In this document: positions 25,628 through 36,100 of the stretch, piece by piece | Position numbering within the stretch: the first letter of the stretch is position 1 | Layout of the letters: each line of letters opens with the position of its first letter | Origin: an uncultured Prevotella sp. | GTDB lineage: Bacteria; Bacteroidota; Bacteroidia; Bacteroidales; Bacteroidaceae | Direction of reading: 5' to 3' | Assembly (NCBI GenBank): GCA_900315765.1 | Contig: ONAK01000013.1 | Location: 1-38,053 of the forward strand | Length of the DNA: 38,053 nt | Program-made: the position numbers and the translations under genes | The notes under the pieces: generated by a model | What the model was told of the DNA's origin: nothing | Seen by the model: the letters and a program-made list of their open reading frames with translations, nothing else | Database searches by the model: none

Positions 25628-28600
25628 ATGAGAGAAAAAATAGACTGCTTCCTGCCTTGCAGCGACCTTAAGTCAGCACGCGATGTGGTGGCGCAGATAA
25701 AAGGCAGCAAGACCATTCAACATATCTATCTGCTGGTGAATGAACACCTTGGAGAACTTGACAGCACACTTTGCGACTGCGAGCAGATAGTAGTAAACGA
25801 CCTTACAAGTAGCGCGACGATAGCGGCCATCGCTGAGCATGCCAAAGCCGACTACGCACTACTGCAGATACGTCCACGAGAGATACAGATGGCGAAAGGC
25901 ACACTCGACCGCATGCTGAGAATAGCCAGCGACTCGGATGCCGCCATGATTTATGCCGACCACAACGACATCATCGACGGCAAGCTGCAGCCACACCCTG
26001 TTATCGACTATCAGATAGGTAGTATTCGCGATGACTTCGACCTGGGATCGCTGATACTGGTAAAATCATCGCTGCTGAATGCGTTTGCATCGCAAGCCGG
26101 CGATCACCATTATAAATTTGCTGCCGTTTATGCCCTGCGACTGTTTCTGAGCCGCGAAGGACGCATATTCCACATCAACGAGCGACTGTATACCGAGCAG
26201 GAGACCGACACCAGAGCATCGGGCGAAAAGCAGTTTGACTACGTGAACCCGCGCAACCGCGAGGTGCAGATTGAGATGGAGCACGCTGCTACAGCTCATC
26301 TGGCGGCTATTGGCGCCAAGATTGACCCTTCGTTCTATCGCACCCCTGACTTTAACGAGCAGGAGTTCGACGTAGAGGCATCGGTGGTGATTCCTGTCTA
26401 CAACCGCGAGAAAACCATCTGCGACGCAGTGAACAGCGCACTGAACCAGAAGACAAAATTCAAATTCAACGTCATCGTAGTGGACAACCACTCTACCGAC
26501 GGCACAACAGAGCTGCTACGCGGATTCCACGACGAACGACTGATACACATCATACCCGACCGCTACGACTTGGGAATAGGCGGATGCTGGAACGTGGCCA
26601 TACACGACGACCACTGCGGACGATTCGCCGTACAGCTGGACTCTGACGACCTCTATTCGTCGCCCAAGACGCTGCAGCAGATTGTGGAGGCCTTCTACAA
26701 GCAGAACGCCGCTATGGTGATAGGCTCGTATCGCATGTGCGACTTCGACCTGAACACCCTGCCACCAGGACTCATAGACCACGCCGAGTGGACCGACGAG
26801 AACGGACCCAACAACGCACTGCGCATTAACGGTCTGGGAGCGCCGCGCGCCTTCTTCACCCCACTGCTGCGCCAGGTGGGATTCCCCAACACCAGCTATG
26901 GCGAGGATTATGCACTCGGACTGATTTTCTCGCGCCACTATCGCATAGGCAGAATCTTCACAGAGCTTTATCTCTGTCGACGCTGGGGCGGAAACAGCGA
27001 TGCTGCACTATCTATAGAAAAGGTAAATGCCAACAATCTGTATAAGGACCAGCTGCGTTCGCTTGAGATTATGGCCCGCCAGCAGATGCTGCAAGGTAAG
27101 CAGGAGCTGATAAACGACTCACCACTGATGAGATTCTTTAACCGCCAGCTGGAGAAGTGGGAAGATGCCCGCAATAGATATCAGGACCTGAGAAACGTGA
27201 AGACACGCGAGTTGGCGGTGGGTACATCGACCATGAAGGTGCAATGGAACCCCGCCCGCATCGTATCGACAGGAGCCAAGATCGATAAGCAGACTCTGGC
27301 CGAACGCCCTTGTTTCCTGTGTGAGCAGAACCGACCCAAAGAGCAGGTTAAGAAGTTGATTGACGGACAGTATGAGCTGCTGGTGAACCCATTCCCCATA
27401 CTGCCCATACACTTCACCATACCATCGGTGAAGCACGAGCCTCAGCTGATTCGCAACTCGTATAGCGAGATTCACAAGCTGCTGACAGAATACCCAAGCA
27501 TGATGGTATTCTACAACGGTCCGAAGTGCGGTGCTTCGGCTCCCGACCACGCCCACTTCCAGGGAGGCACCTCGGGCGTATTGCCACTGCAGAAGGCTTG
27601 GCAGAGACTATCGCGCAACCTGAAGCCGATAATGAATCTGAACGACGAAGAGGGTATCTCGCTGATTGAGGACTACCCATGTCCGGCATTGCTGATACAC
27701 AGCAAATCGGAATATAGCGATGAGCAGATGTTCATCCGCCTGTATGAGGCACTGCCATTGCCCGAAGGCGAGCCAGAACCCATGATGAATATCGTAAGCT
27801 GGCGACATGATGCCGACTACTACTCGGTAGTATTCCCACGCCAGAAGCATCGCCCCGACTGCTACTACAAGGAGGGTGACGAGCAATTCATCATCTCACC
27901 AGGAGCACTCGACATGTCGGGATTCATTGTGACACCACGAAAGGAAGACTTTGAGCGCATTACTCCAGAGGTTGCGCTGGAGATACTGAACGAGGTATCG
28001 CTTCAGCCCGACGACTTGCAACAGGTAATCGCCAAGCTGCAAGCCACCCAACACCTGACACCCAACACCCAACACCTGACTCAGAAAGAGCCCAACGTCA
28101 CCGTTGGTATTGTGAGTGGCGAGCGCATTTCATTCAGTCTGAACAAGCCTTATGTGGCTAAGGGCGAGGTGATTACAGGCGACCAAGTGGTTGAGTTCAG
28201 CGAAGGTGGCATCTTGTGGCGAGGCACACAGTACAGAAATCTTACCTTCACACCACAATCGAAAGATGCATCGTTCTCGCTCAACGATGTGACAATAGGC
28301 GTGAACTTCCACTGGGAGCGCAAGGAGACACAGACTTTTGAGGGCACGCTGCGCATCGTGGTTGAAGCCGATAAGATTGTGGCTATCAACGAGTTGCCTG
28401 TAGAGAAATACCTGACAAGCGTGATATCGAGCGAGATGAGTTCTACATCGAGTGTGGAATTCCTGAAAGCCCACGCTGTCATCTCGCGCTCGTGGCTGCT
28501 GGCACAGATTGAAAAGCGCCGCCAGCATGAAAGCGGAGGCGACAACTTCTTCTCGTTCACCAAGAGCGACAACGAATTTATTCGCTGGTACGACCGTGAG

Positions 28601-29302
28601 GATCACACTATATTCGACGTGTGTGCCGACGACCATTGCCAGAGATATCAAGGCATAACCCGTGCCAACAACACCCACGTTGAGGAGGCTATCAGTCAGA
28701 CTCGCGGACAAGTACTGATGTACGACAACGAGATTTGCGATGCACGATTCTCGAAGTGCTGCGGAGGCGTGACCGAGGAATTCCAGTATTGCTGGGAAGA
28801 CACTCCGAAGCCCTATCTGGTTTCGTTTAAGGACCCATACTGCAACACGAACGACAAGCACATTCTGAATCAGGTGCTTAACGATTTCGACCAGGAGACG
28901 CCCGACTTCTATCGCTGGGAGGTAAAATACACCAAGGCTGAGCTATCAGAGCTTGTAAATCGCAAACTCAAGGACGACTTTGGCGAGATTATCGACCTGA
29001 TTCCTGTGGAGCGTGGCAAGAGCGGACGCATCTGGAAGCTGAAGATCGTGGGCACAAAGAAGACCTTCACCATCGGCAAGGAGCTTGAAATCCGCCGTGC
29101 ACTCAGCGAGAGTCATCTGTACTCTTCGGCCTTTGATGTAGAGAAAACCGACGATGGTTTTATTCTGCACGGCAAGGGTTGGGGCCACGGTGTAGGCTTG
29201 TGCCAGATAGGTGCCGCCGTTATGGGCGAACAGGGTCACCCCTATGATGAGATACTACTATTCTATTACCGAAATGCTGAAATAAAGAAACTATATGAGT
29301 AA
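25628..29302 (+). CDS. GT2 - HIT-like (DUF4922) - SpoIID/LytB fusion protein
   Basis: A 1224-residue multidomain protein. Residues 1-240: a degenerate GT2-like region ([35 protein letters not shown]). Residues about 250-510: a complete GT2 domain with [27 protein letters not shown] and DSDD (338-341). Residues about 520-800: a GalT/HIT-like nucleotidyltransferase or phosphorylase, with [25 protein letters not shown] and the HIT triad HAHFQ (641-645), which I would place in DUF4922. Residues 807-818: a linker made of heptamer repeats. Residues about 825-1224: a SpoIID/LytB domain with catalytic Glu936 in ISSEMSS and [15 protein letters not shown]. No signal peptide or membrane helix is visible, although SpoIID domains usually act outside the membrane. 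Its stop overlaps the AmpG start by 8 nt. Confidence 0.85.
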   Translation: MREKIDCFLPCSDLKSARDVVAQIKGSKTIQHIYLLVNEHLGELDSTLCDCEQIVVNDLTSSATIAAIAEHAKADYALLQIRPREIQMAKGTLDRMLRIASDSDAAMIYADHNDIIDGKLQPHPVIDYQIGSIRDDFDLGSLILVKSSLLNAFASQAGDHHYKFAAVYALRLFLSREGRIFHINERLYTEQETDTRASGEKQFDYVNPRNREVQIEMEHAATAHLAAIGAKIDPSFYRTPDFNEQEFDVEASVVIPVYNREKTICDAVNSALNQKTKFKFNVIVVDNHSTDGTTELLRGFHDERLIHIIPDRYDLGIGGCWNVAIHDDHCGRFAVQLDSDDLYSSPKTLQQIVEAFYKQNAAMVIGSYRMCDFDLNTLPPGLIDHAEWTDENGPNNALRINGLGAPRAFFTPLLRQVGFPNTSYGEDYALGLIFSRHYRIGRIFTELYLCRRWGGNSDAALSIEKVNANNLYKDQLRSLEIMARQQMLQGKQELINDSPLMRFFNRQLEKWEDARNRYQDLRNVKTRELAVGTSTMKVQWNPARIVSTGAKIDKQTLAERPCFLCEQNRPKEQVKKLIDGQYELLVNPFPILPIHFTIPSVKHEPQLIRNSYSEIHKLLTEYPSMMVFYNGPKCGASAPDHAHFQGGTSGVLPLQKAWQRLSRNLKPIMNLNDEEGISLIEDYPCPALLIHSKSEYSDEQMFIRLYEALPLPEGEPEPMMNIVSWRHDADYYSVVFPRQKHRPDCYYKEGDEQFIISPGALDMSGFIVTPRKEDFERITPEVALEILNEVSLQPDDLQQVIAKLQATQHLTPNTQHLTQKEPNVTVGIVSGERISFSLNKPYVAKGEVITGDQVVEFSEGGILWRGTQYRNLTFTPQSKDASFSLNDVTIGVNFHWERKETQTFEGTLRIVVEADKIVAINELPVEKYLTSVISSEMSSTSSVEFLKAHAVISRSWLLAQIEKRRQHESGGDNFFSFTKSDNEFIRWYDREDHTIFDVCADDHCQRYQGITRANNTHVEEAISQTRGQVLMYDNEICDARFSKCCGGVTEEFQYCWEDTPKPYLVSFKDPYCNTNDKHILNQVLNDFDQETPDFYRWEVKYTKAELSELVNRKLKDDFGEIIDLIPVERGKSGRIWKLKIVGTKKTFTIGKELEIRRALSESHLYSSAFDVEKTDDGFILHGKGWGHGVGLCQIGAAVMGEQGHPYDEILLFYYRNAEIKKLYE
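28046..28080. repeat. 7-bp tandem array in the HIT-SpoIID linker
   Basis: Five heptamers ACCCAAC ACCTGAC ACCCAAC ACCCAAC ACCTGAC, in frame, encode the linker [12 protein letters not shown]. The unit is the complement of the one in the sigma-54 activator. Confidence 0.9.
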
Positions 29303-30575
29303 AAATCATTCACCATGGGCTTGGGTGCCCACACTTTACTTTGCTGAAGGCGTGCCTTACGTAGCTGTTATGACTATCTCGGTCATCATCTACAAGCGCC
29401 TCGGGTTGTCGAATGCCGACATCACTCTCTACACTTCGTGGCTTTATCTGCCTTGGGTTATCAAACCCCTATGGAGCCCGTTTGTTGACATGCTGCGCAC
29501 CAAGCGCTGGTGGATTCTGGTGATGCAGATACTGATAGCAGCAGCTCTGGCTGGTGTGGCATTCACAATTCCAGGGCCCTGGTGGTTGCAAGGTTCGTTG
29601 GCTTTCTTCTGGCTATTGGCCTTCAGCAGCGCTACCCACGACATAGCTGCCGATGGTTTCTATATGCTGGGACTTGAACAGCACGAACAGGCTTACTTCG
29701 TTGGAATCCGCAGCACCTTTTATCGCATAGCTACCATCTTCTCTTCAGGACTATTGGTGGGCTTGGCAGGCGTTCTGCAGGTACTTACGCGCAGCATTGC
29801 GTATGCGTGGAGCTTGGTGTTCTACCTGATTGCCGGACTGTTTATTGCCTTGTGGTTGTACCACAGTTGGGCACTACCCCGCCCCAGCGAGGATAACCAC
29901 CGCATGCAGAAATCGGCGAAAGATATCATGAACGAATTCTGGAACACGCTGGTAACCTTCTTCAAGAAGCCACAGGTGTGGATAGGTATCTGTTTCATGC
30001 TGTTCTATCGCATGCCAGAAGGCTTGTTGGCAAAGGTGTCGGCATTATTCTTAGTAGATAAGATGGCTAATGGCGGACTGGGACTATCGGATGTAGAATT
30101 CGGAATGGTTCAAGGTACCGTTGGTGTTATCGGCCTTACTTTAGGTGGAATCCTTGGTGGTATTGTTGCCAGCAGAGACGGACTGAAGCGCTGGCTATGG
30201 CCTATGGTGATGGCTATCACCATCCCCGATCTGGTTTACGTATACCTCTCGTATGCTTTGCCATCAAGTCTGCTCATCATCAATATATGCATCTTCCTTG
30301 AGCAGTTCGGCTACGGATTCGGTTTCTCGGCCTATATGCTATACCTTATATATTATAGTCAGGGTGAGCACAAGACGGCTCACTATGCTCTGTGTACAGC
30401 ATTCATGGCTTTGTCGATGATGATTCCAGGACTCTTTGCTGGAGCACTTCAGGAAGCTGTAGGATATCAGGCTTTCTTTCTGGTAGTAGTAGTCTGCTGC
30501 GCTATGACCTACATCGTCTCAGCACTCCTGAAAATCGACCCAGAATTCGGAAAGAAAAAGTCATCTGCAGAATAG
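29295..30575 (+). CDS. ampG: AmpG-type muropeptide permease (MFS)
   Basis: Inner-membrane transporter of 426 residues with about 12 helices. The AmpG family imports GlcNAc-anhydroMurNAc peptides released by cell-wall turnover, driven by proton motive force. Family marks are [20 protein letters not shown] near the start, [32 protein letters not shown] and [20 protein letters not shown]. The start codon lies within the end of the fusion gene (ATGAGTAA, 8-nt overlap), so the two are translationally coupled. This ties the SpoIID domain to muropeptide recycling. A long palindrome follows. The exact substrate could also be another sugar. Confidence 0.88.
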   Translation: MSKNHSPWAWVPTLYFAEGVPYVAVMTISVIIYKRLGLSNADITLYTSWLYLPWVIKPLWSPFVDMLRTKRWWILVMQILIAAALAGVAFTIPGPWWLQGSLAFFWLLAFSSATHDIAADGFYMLGLEQHEQAYFVGIRSTFYRIATIFSSGLLVGLAGVLQVLTRSIAYAWSLVFYLIAGLFIALWLYHSWALPRPSEDNHRMQKSAKDIMNEFWNTLVTFFKKPQVWIGICFMLFYRMPEGLLAKVSALFLVDKMANGGLGLSDVEFGMVQGTVGVIGLTLGGILGGIVASRDGLKRWLWPMVMAITIPDLVYVYLSYALPSSLLIINICIFLEQFGYGFGFSAYMLYLIYYSQGEHKTAHYALCTAFMALSMMIPGLFAGALQEAVGYQAFFLVVVVCCAMTYIVSALLKIDPEFGKKKSSAE

Positions 30576-30687
30576 TTTTAGGCACGGATTAACACGGCTT
30601 TAATAAATTAAAAAAACACGGCTTAGGTATTGCAACTTAAGCCGTGTTTCTTTTATAAAAAAGAGCCGCGTAAATCCGTGCCTAAAA
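30576..30687. terminator. Nested palindrome / bidirectional terminator
   Basis: The outer 15-bp perfect arms TTTTAGGCACGGATT (30576-30590) and AATCCGTGCCTAAAA (30673-30687) enclose an inner 12-bp hairpin AAACACGGCTTA (30614-30625) / TAAGCCGTGTTT (30638-30649), with A- and T-tracts on either side. AACACGGCT at 30591 and AGCCGCGT at 30664 allow alternative pairing. It lies between convergent ampG and cysE. Confidence 0.8.
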
Positions 30688-30703
30688 CTTCCGTACAAAA
30701 AAA

Positions 30704-31627
30704 TTATATTCCAGCGCCGTCGGTAAAAGCGACATCAACGGCTTTGCTCTGCTGGATGCGCGAATGAGGCGGTACGCTGTGAGTGATCCAAATGTTACCA
30801 CCAATCACCGAGTCGTGGCCGATGGTGATACGCCCCAGAATAGAGGCATTTGAATAAACCGTTACGTGGTCCTCCAATATCGGGTGACGGGGTATGTTCA
30901 ACATATTACCATTCTCATCGTACTTAAAGCTCTTGGCACCAAGCGTAACACCCTGATAAAGCGTAACGTGGTTGCCAATAATAGTGGTCTCTCCAATAAC
31001 CACACCTGTACCGTGGTCGATGGCAAAATACTCACCAATCTGAGCACCTGGGTGAATATCGATACCCGTCTTAGAATGTGCCAACTCTGTGATGATACGA
31101 GGTATTACGGGCACGTCAAGCTGGTAAAGTTTGTGAGCCACACGATAGTGAGTCATGGTGTTCATAGACGGATAACAGAAAATAACCTCACCATAATTGG
31201 GCGCAGCAGGGTCATTATCGAACATAGCCTGTATGTCGGTATAAAGCAAGCGCTTTATCTCTGGCAATGCATCGATAAATGCCAAAGCCTTCTTCTCGGC
31301 CTCGCCATATACCTGATCCTTGGTGCGTTCGCCCTCACAATGCTCACAGAACTGAAGTCCGTGCGCTATCTGCTTGGTAAGCAACTTAACCAGCTCCTCC
31401 ATGGCCACTCCAATGTGGTATGCACGTATAGCCTCATCGGGCTGCCGCTTCTCGAAATAGTCGGGGAAGATAATGTTCTTTACCAAAGCCACGATGCGCT
31501 TAACCATATCTACCGATGGCAGCGGAGCCACTGTGGCTGGCATCATGCTTATCTCTCTTTCTGTTTGTTTCGACAGCTCTGTCACATTCTTGCGCAGAGT
31601 CTCGTTTATTTTAGTTTTGTCTATCAT
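30704..31627 (-). CDS. cysE: Serine O-acetyltransferase (CysE/EpsC type)
   Basis: Makes O-acetylserine from serine and acetyl-CoA, the first step of cysteine synthesis; 307 residues from ATG 31627. An N-terminal helical region with a charged start leads to the left-handed beta-helix of hexapeptide repeats. The active-site region is GIDIHPGAQIGEYFAIDHGT with catalytic Asp and His, then GVVIGETTIIGNHVTLYQGV. The C-terminus is HSVPPHSRIQQSKAV. The frame is open upstream to a TTG at 31657, but ATG 31627 is the better start. It follows the histidine kinase gene by 38 nt on the same strand and probably shares its promoter. Confidence 0.92.
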   Translation of the reverse strand: MIDKTKINETLRKNVTELSKQTEREISMMPATVAPLPSVDMVKRIVALVKNIIFPDYFEKRQPDEAIRAYHIGVAMEELVKLLTKQIAHGLQFCEHCEGERTKDQVYGEAEKKALAFIDALPEIKRLLYTDIQAMFDNDPAAPNYGEVIFCYPSMNTMTHYRVAHKLYQLDVPVIPRIITELAHSKTGIDIHPGAQIGEYFAIDHGTGVVIGETTIIGNHVTLYQGVTLGAKSFKYDENGNMLNIPRHPILEDHVTVYSNASILGRITIGHDSVIGGNIWITHSVPPHSRIQQSKAVDVAFTDGAGI

Positions 31628-31665
31628 ATGCTGACGATTCAAAAAAAACTGATCCAATAATTCCG

Positions 31666-32496
31666 TTAGATTCCTTTGTTCTTATCGCGGAGACGACAGG
31701 GGAAGAATACAGAAACCGTAGTGCCCTTGCCCTCATCGGAATTGATGGAAATATCGCCATTCAGGGCATCGACGATAGCCTTACAGATGCTGAGTCCTAG
31801 ACCTGAGCTCTGATTAAACAGGTTGATGGCATTGTCGCCTAATGAAACATCTGAAATGCTGGCACGAACATTCTTAGGTAAGCCTTCGCCTGTATCGATG
31901 ACGTTAACTCTTAGACCATCACGCTCGGCTTCGTAATTGATGGTAATAGAACCCGCTTTGGTATGACGAGCGGCACTCTGCAAAAGATGCATCATGAGCT
32001 GGTACATCAGGTTGGTATCCAGTGTTCCCTTGCAATGAGGCGATAACTTGCTGCGTACATTCACCAAGACTTCAGGTGTAACATCGCGCTGAATCTCTCG
32101 ACGATAGCTGGCCATAAGCTCAGACAGGTTCACCTCGACAAAAGTAAACGTCAGCACGCCACTCTCGTAATTAGAGAGTTCAAGAAGCTGAGATACAAAA
32201 TACATCAGCTGATTACCATCTTTATTTATCTGGGCGATAGAATCCATTATCTTCTCGGGGTTAACATTATCGGTACCTTCTGCAATAATATCGTTACTCT
32301 TTGTGATGATAGAGTTCAGAGGATTACGCAGCGCATGACTCACGTTGGCCAGAAAAACCGTCTTGATATGTTCTGAACGACGGGCACGTATCACTTCCTT
32401 TCGCAACAAGATGCGATAATATCTATCCAAAAAGAAATATCCTGCTGCTATAAGAAGCAACAAGAATACAACAATAGAAACCTGCAAAATATCCAT
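31666..32496 (-). CDS. Orphan sensor histidine kinase with altered N-box
   Basis: Inner-membrane histidine kinase of 276 residues from ATG 32496. One N-terminal helix (QVSIVVFLLLLIAAGYFF) and almost no periplasmic part suggest intramembrane or cytosolic sensing. The H-box FLANVSHALRNPLNS has His54 but Ala instead of the usual Glu after it. In the ATPase domain the N-box reads QLMMHLLQSAARHT: both usual Asn positions are His170 and Ser174. The G1 (DTGEGLP) and G2 (GLGLSI) boxes are intact. No response regulator is adjacent. It precedes cysE on the same strand. Reduced kinase activity is inferred, not shown. Confidence 0.85.
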   Translation of the reverse strand: MDILQVSIVVFLLLLIAAGYFFLDRYYRILLRKEVIRARRSEHIKTVFLANVSHALRNPLNSIITKSNDIIAEGTDNVNPEKIMDSIAQINKDGNQLMYFVSQLLELSNYESGVLTFTFVEVNLSELMASYRREIQRDVTPEVLVNVRSKLSPHCKGTLDTNLMYQLMMHLLQSAARHTKAGSITINYEAERDGLRVNVIDTGEGLPKNVRASISDVSLGDNAINLFNQSSGLGLSICKAIVDALNGDISINSDEGKGTTVSVFFPCRLRDKNKGI

Positions 32497-32527
32497 AGAC
32501 TTACAGTTATTAAATAAGTTCAACGTG

Positions 32528-32535
32528 CAAAGATA
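32528..32535 (-). promoter_or_regulatory. -7 element of the kinase-cysE unit
   Basis: Minus-strand TATCTTTG followed by C, about 30 nt before ATG 32496. It also excludes the TTG at 32523. No -33 TTTG is seen. Confidence 0.65.
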
Positions 32536-32553
32536 GTAAAAATATTAAAAAGA

Positions 32554-32585
32554 AATAAGCAGTTAACGTTTGTTAACTGCTTATT
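32554..32585 (-). terminator. Rho-independent terminator of the hsp20 gene
   Basis: A perfect 14-bp stem with a 4-nt loop (arms AATAAGCAGTTAAC and GTTAACTGCTTATT), followed on the minus strand by TCTTTTTAATATTTTT. It lies 7 nt after the hsp20 stop and just upstream of the kinase promoter. Confidence 0.88.
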
Positions 32586-32592
32586 CTCCAAC

Positions 32593-33018
32593 TTATGCGA
32601 TTTCTATCTGTCGTGATAGCTTTACTTTCTCTTCGACCACCTTTGGCAACTCTACCGTAAGAACGCCGTTTTCTACGTGTGCCTTGATGTCGTCCTTCTT
32701 CACATCGTCTGGGAGTATCAGTGTTTGTTCATACTTTGAGTACGAGAACTCGCGACGCAGGTAGCGTGTATTCTTGTCCTCTTCTTTGTGTTCCTGCTTA
32801 CTCTCCATCTTGATGATAAGATTACCCTCGTCGTTGATGTGAACATTAAAATCCTCCTTCTTCATGCCCGGTGCTGCAAGTTCTACTGTGTAGGCCTTGT
32901 CGCTTTCTTTAACGTTGATAGCTGGTGCTGTGTAGTTGCTCTTTGGAACGAAATCGGTATCGAACAAATCTCCAAACACACTGGGAATCCAACTGTTACT
33001 TCTCATTACTGGCATCAT
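32593..33018 (-). CDS. Hsp20 / alpha-crystallin small heat-shock protein
   Basis: ATP-independent holdase chaperone in the cytosol; 141 residues. A short N-terminus (MMPVMRSNSWIPSVFGDLFD) precedes the alpha-crystallin domain, seen in INVKESDKAYTVELAAPGMK, KKEDFNVHINDEGNLIIKME and the diagnostic VENGVLTVELPK. The C-terminus is short (SRQIEIA) and lacks a clear IXI motif except IEIA. An AGGAGG sequence 8 nt upstream is an unusually strong Shine-Dalgarno for this phylum. ATG 33015 is an alternative start. It is monocistronic, with its own terminator. Confidence 0.93.
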   Translation of the reverse strand: MMPVMRSNSWIPSVFGDLFDTDFVPKSNYTAPAINVKESDKAYTVELAAPGMKKEDFNVHINDEGNLIIKMESKQEHKEEDKNTRYLRREFSYSKYEQTLILPDDVKKDDIKAHVENGVLTVELPKVVEEKVKLSRQIEIA

Positions 33019-33026
33019 AATTTTTA

Positions 33027-33032
33027 CCTCCT
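33027..33032 (-). promoter_or_regulatory. Strong Shine-Dalgarno of hsp20
   Basis: Minus-strand AGGAGG lies 8 nt before ATG 33018. Other genes in the window lack such sequences, as is usual in Bacteroidetes. Confidence 0.75.
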
Positions 33033-33074
33033 AATTCTATTGTTTTTAAATTGATTAAACATGTTATGAACTTG

Positions 33075-33087
33075 GGTTCTGGGAACC
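33075..33087. repeat. Short inverted repeat upstream of hsp20
   Basis: GGTTC-TGG-GAACC lies in the 117-nt gap between mfd and hsp20, about 57 nt before the hsp20 start. No TAnnTTTG element is evident in this gap, so hsp20 may use another sigma factor or a regulator binding here. It does not match the CIRCE element. Confidence 0.3.
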
Positions 33088-33135
33088 GCGTTCACCATAC
33101 TAAAGGCAAAATAGATGCCGAGGCAAAAGTGTATG

Positions 33136-36100
33136 TCATAATGTCAGAATTTGCCGACAAACTGTCAGAGCAACAGCTACAGTGGGTATATCGGAGATAA
33201 CTACCGAATGCTTGCCACTGCCCTCACGGAAGTTACATTGGCGTGGATTATTTGACACGTAATGGAGTATTTTACCAAAGGCTTCGCTCTGGAAGTATGG
33301 ACTATCATCGCGAGAAACAAAATAGAAAAACATCTTCTGCTGCTTCAGCATGATCTTCTCAATGCCAAGTTGTTTACCAGCAACACGAAGGGGAACCACA
33401 AGTATCAGTTCTTCGCTGACAGCAGGGATAGGACCAAAACGATCTAACAAGCGTTTGCGATAGGCATCGAGTTGCAGTTGGAGCTGGGTACTGTTGGCCA
33501 GATTATCAAGCTCGCGATAGAGCAACATACGCTCGGAATCGCTTGGCACATACTGGTCGGGGAAATACATCTCAATATCACTCTCCAAGGCGCAATCATC
33601 CACCCAGGCGATATGACTAGTATCGCTAACCTGACTTGTATTACTGCCCTTTCCAGCGGCAGCGTCTGCTGCTGCAGCAAACTCGGGTTCTTCGTTCTTA
33701 AGTTCGCTCATGGCCTGGTTCAGAATCTTCTGATAGGTCTCGTAACCCAGATCGGCAATAAAGCCACTCTGTTCTGAGCCCAGAAGATTACCTGCGCCAC
33801 GAATGTCGAGATCCTGCATGGCGATGTTTATGCCCGAACCAAGATCGGAGAAATTCTCGAGCGCCTCGAGACGGCGACGACTCTCAGGACTAAGCGCAGA
33901 AAGCGGTGGTGCCAACAGATAACAGAAGGCCTTACGATTGCCACGCCCCACACGACCACGCATCTGATGAAGGTCACTCAGTCCGAAGTTATGCGCACCA
34001 TTGATAATGATGGTGTTGGCATTTGGTATGTCGATACCGTTCTCAACAATCGTGGTAGAGAGCAGCACATCGTAATCGTAATTCGAGAAGTCGAGGATAA
34101 TTTTTTCCAACTGCTCAGGCTTCATCTGTCCGTGACCAATTGCGATACGGGCATCGGGCACGTACTTCTGTATAATCTGAGCTAAATGCTCAAGTTCTGA
34201 AATACGATTGTTGACAAAGTACACCTGACCATTACGAGACATCTCGAAATTGATGGCATCCGACAGAATCTCGGGCGAGAAAGTATGAATTTCGGTTTGT
34301 ATGGGATAACGGTTAGGTGGTGGCGTCTGTATCACACTAAGATCGCGCGCACCCACCAGCGAGAACTGAAGCGTACGAGGAATAGGAGTGGCCGACATAG
34401 TAAGCGTGTCGACAGAGGTCTTCATCTGACGCAGTTTCTCTTTGGTTGAAACGCCGAACTTCTGCTCCTCATCGATAATGAGCAAACCAAGATCCTTGAA
34501 CTTTATAGACTTGCTGATAAGACGATGAGTACCAATAATGATATCAATCTTTCCTTCAGCCAGGTCCTTTGTAATTTGAGTGGTATCCTTCTGTGTACGG
34601 GCTCGAGTGATATAATCGACACGTACGGGCATATCCTTAAGACGACCAGAGAAGGTGCGGAAGTGCTGATAGGCCAGCACCGTTGTGGGCACAAGAACGG
34701 CTACCTGCTTGCCATCGGCAGCTGCTTTGAAGGCAGCACGCACGGCAACCTCAGTCTTACCAAAACCAACATCGCCACACACCAATCGGTCCATTGGGCG
34801 TGCCTTCTCCATATCGGCCTTTACATCCTGAGTGGCTTTCAGTTGATCGGGGGTATCTTCATAAAGGAACGAGGCCTCGAGCTCATGCTGGAGATAGGAG
34901 TCGCGACTGAAGGCAAATCCCTTTTCGCGACGGCGTTTGGCATATAATTTAATAAGATCGCGCGCAATCTCCTTGATATGTGCCTTGGTACGCTCCTTGA
35001 TGCGCTCCCACTGCCCTGTGCCAAGAGTTGACAAGCGTGGTGCTTCGCCATTATCGTGACCCTTATATTTCGATACTTTATAAAGCGAATGGATTGACAC
35101 ATAGATGGCATCACCCTTCTGGTAGATAATCTTGATCATCTCCTGATAGCCATCGCCTTGGGGCATACGCACTAAACCGCCAAACTTACCCACACCATGG
35201 TCTACATGAACCACATAGTCGCCAATCTCAAACTGTTGTATCTCCTTGAGCGTCAGGGCCATTTTTCCGCTACGGGCCTTGTCGCTCTTCAGGTTGTACT
35301 TATGGAAACGGTCGAATATCTGGTGGTCGGTAAAGAAGCACACCTTCAGATCGTCGTCGATAAAACCTTCGTGCAGTGTTTTGTCAACAGGGGTGAAACG
35401 GATGATGCTCTGTTCTCCCTGGGCCTCTGCACGCTGAGAGAAGATATCTTTCAGACGCTCGTTCTGCTTGGCGCTATCAGCAAGGATATAGAGTTGATAG
35501 CCTTGTTGCAGATAGGTATCGAACGCCTGGAACAACAACTCGAAATTCTTATGAAAGAGTGGCTGTATCGTGATGTTAAAACGAATGATGCTACAATCAG
35601 GTACAGAGGAACGATGACCAAACTCTATACGGCGGAACTTTTCGGCCAGAGACATAAACTGTGGTCCTGTAATGAGAGGCATCTCTTCCTGGAAGCAGGC
35701 ATCGATAGCATCACGTACATAAAGATAATCCTTGGTTGCAATGATCGTATCCTGTGGTAAGAGAGAGAGAAAAGGCTCTTGAGCAGCATCGGTAGCCTCA
35801 AGCTCGGGCACTATCTCTACCCTATCACGAACATCAAGCGAGAGCTGATCTTCAACCTGGAAAGTACGAACAGAATCAACATCGTCACCAAAGAAATCTA
35901 TTCGATAAGGATACTCGCAACTATAGCTATATACGTCGAGAATAGAGCCACGCAGCGCAAACTGACCTGGTTCGTACACATAGTCAACCTCCTTAAAACC
36001 CAACTCACGCAGTTGCTTGGTAACGTCGCCCACAGGCACCTGCTGGTCTTTTTCTATCACCAGCGTACGGGCATTCAGTGTTTGCTTGGGCACCACCATC

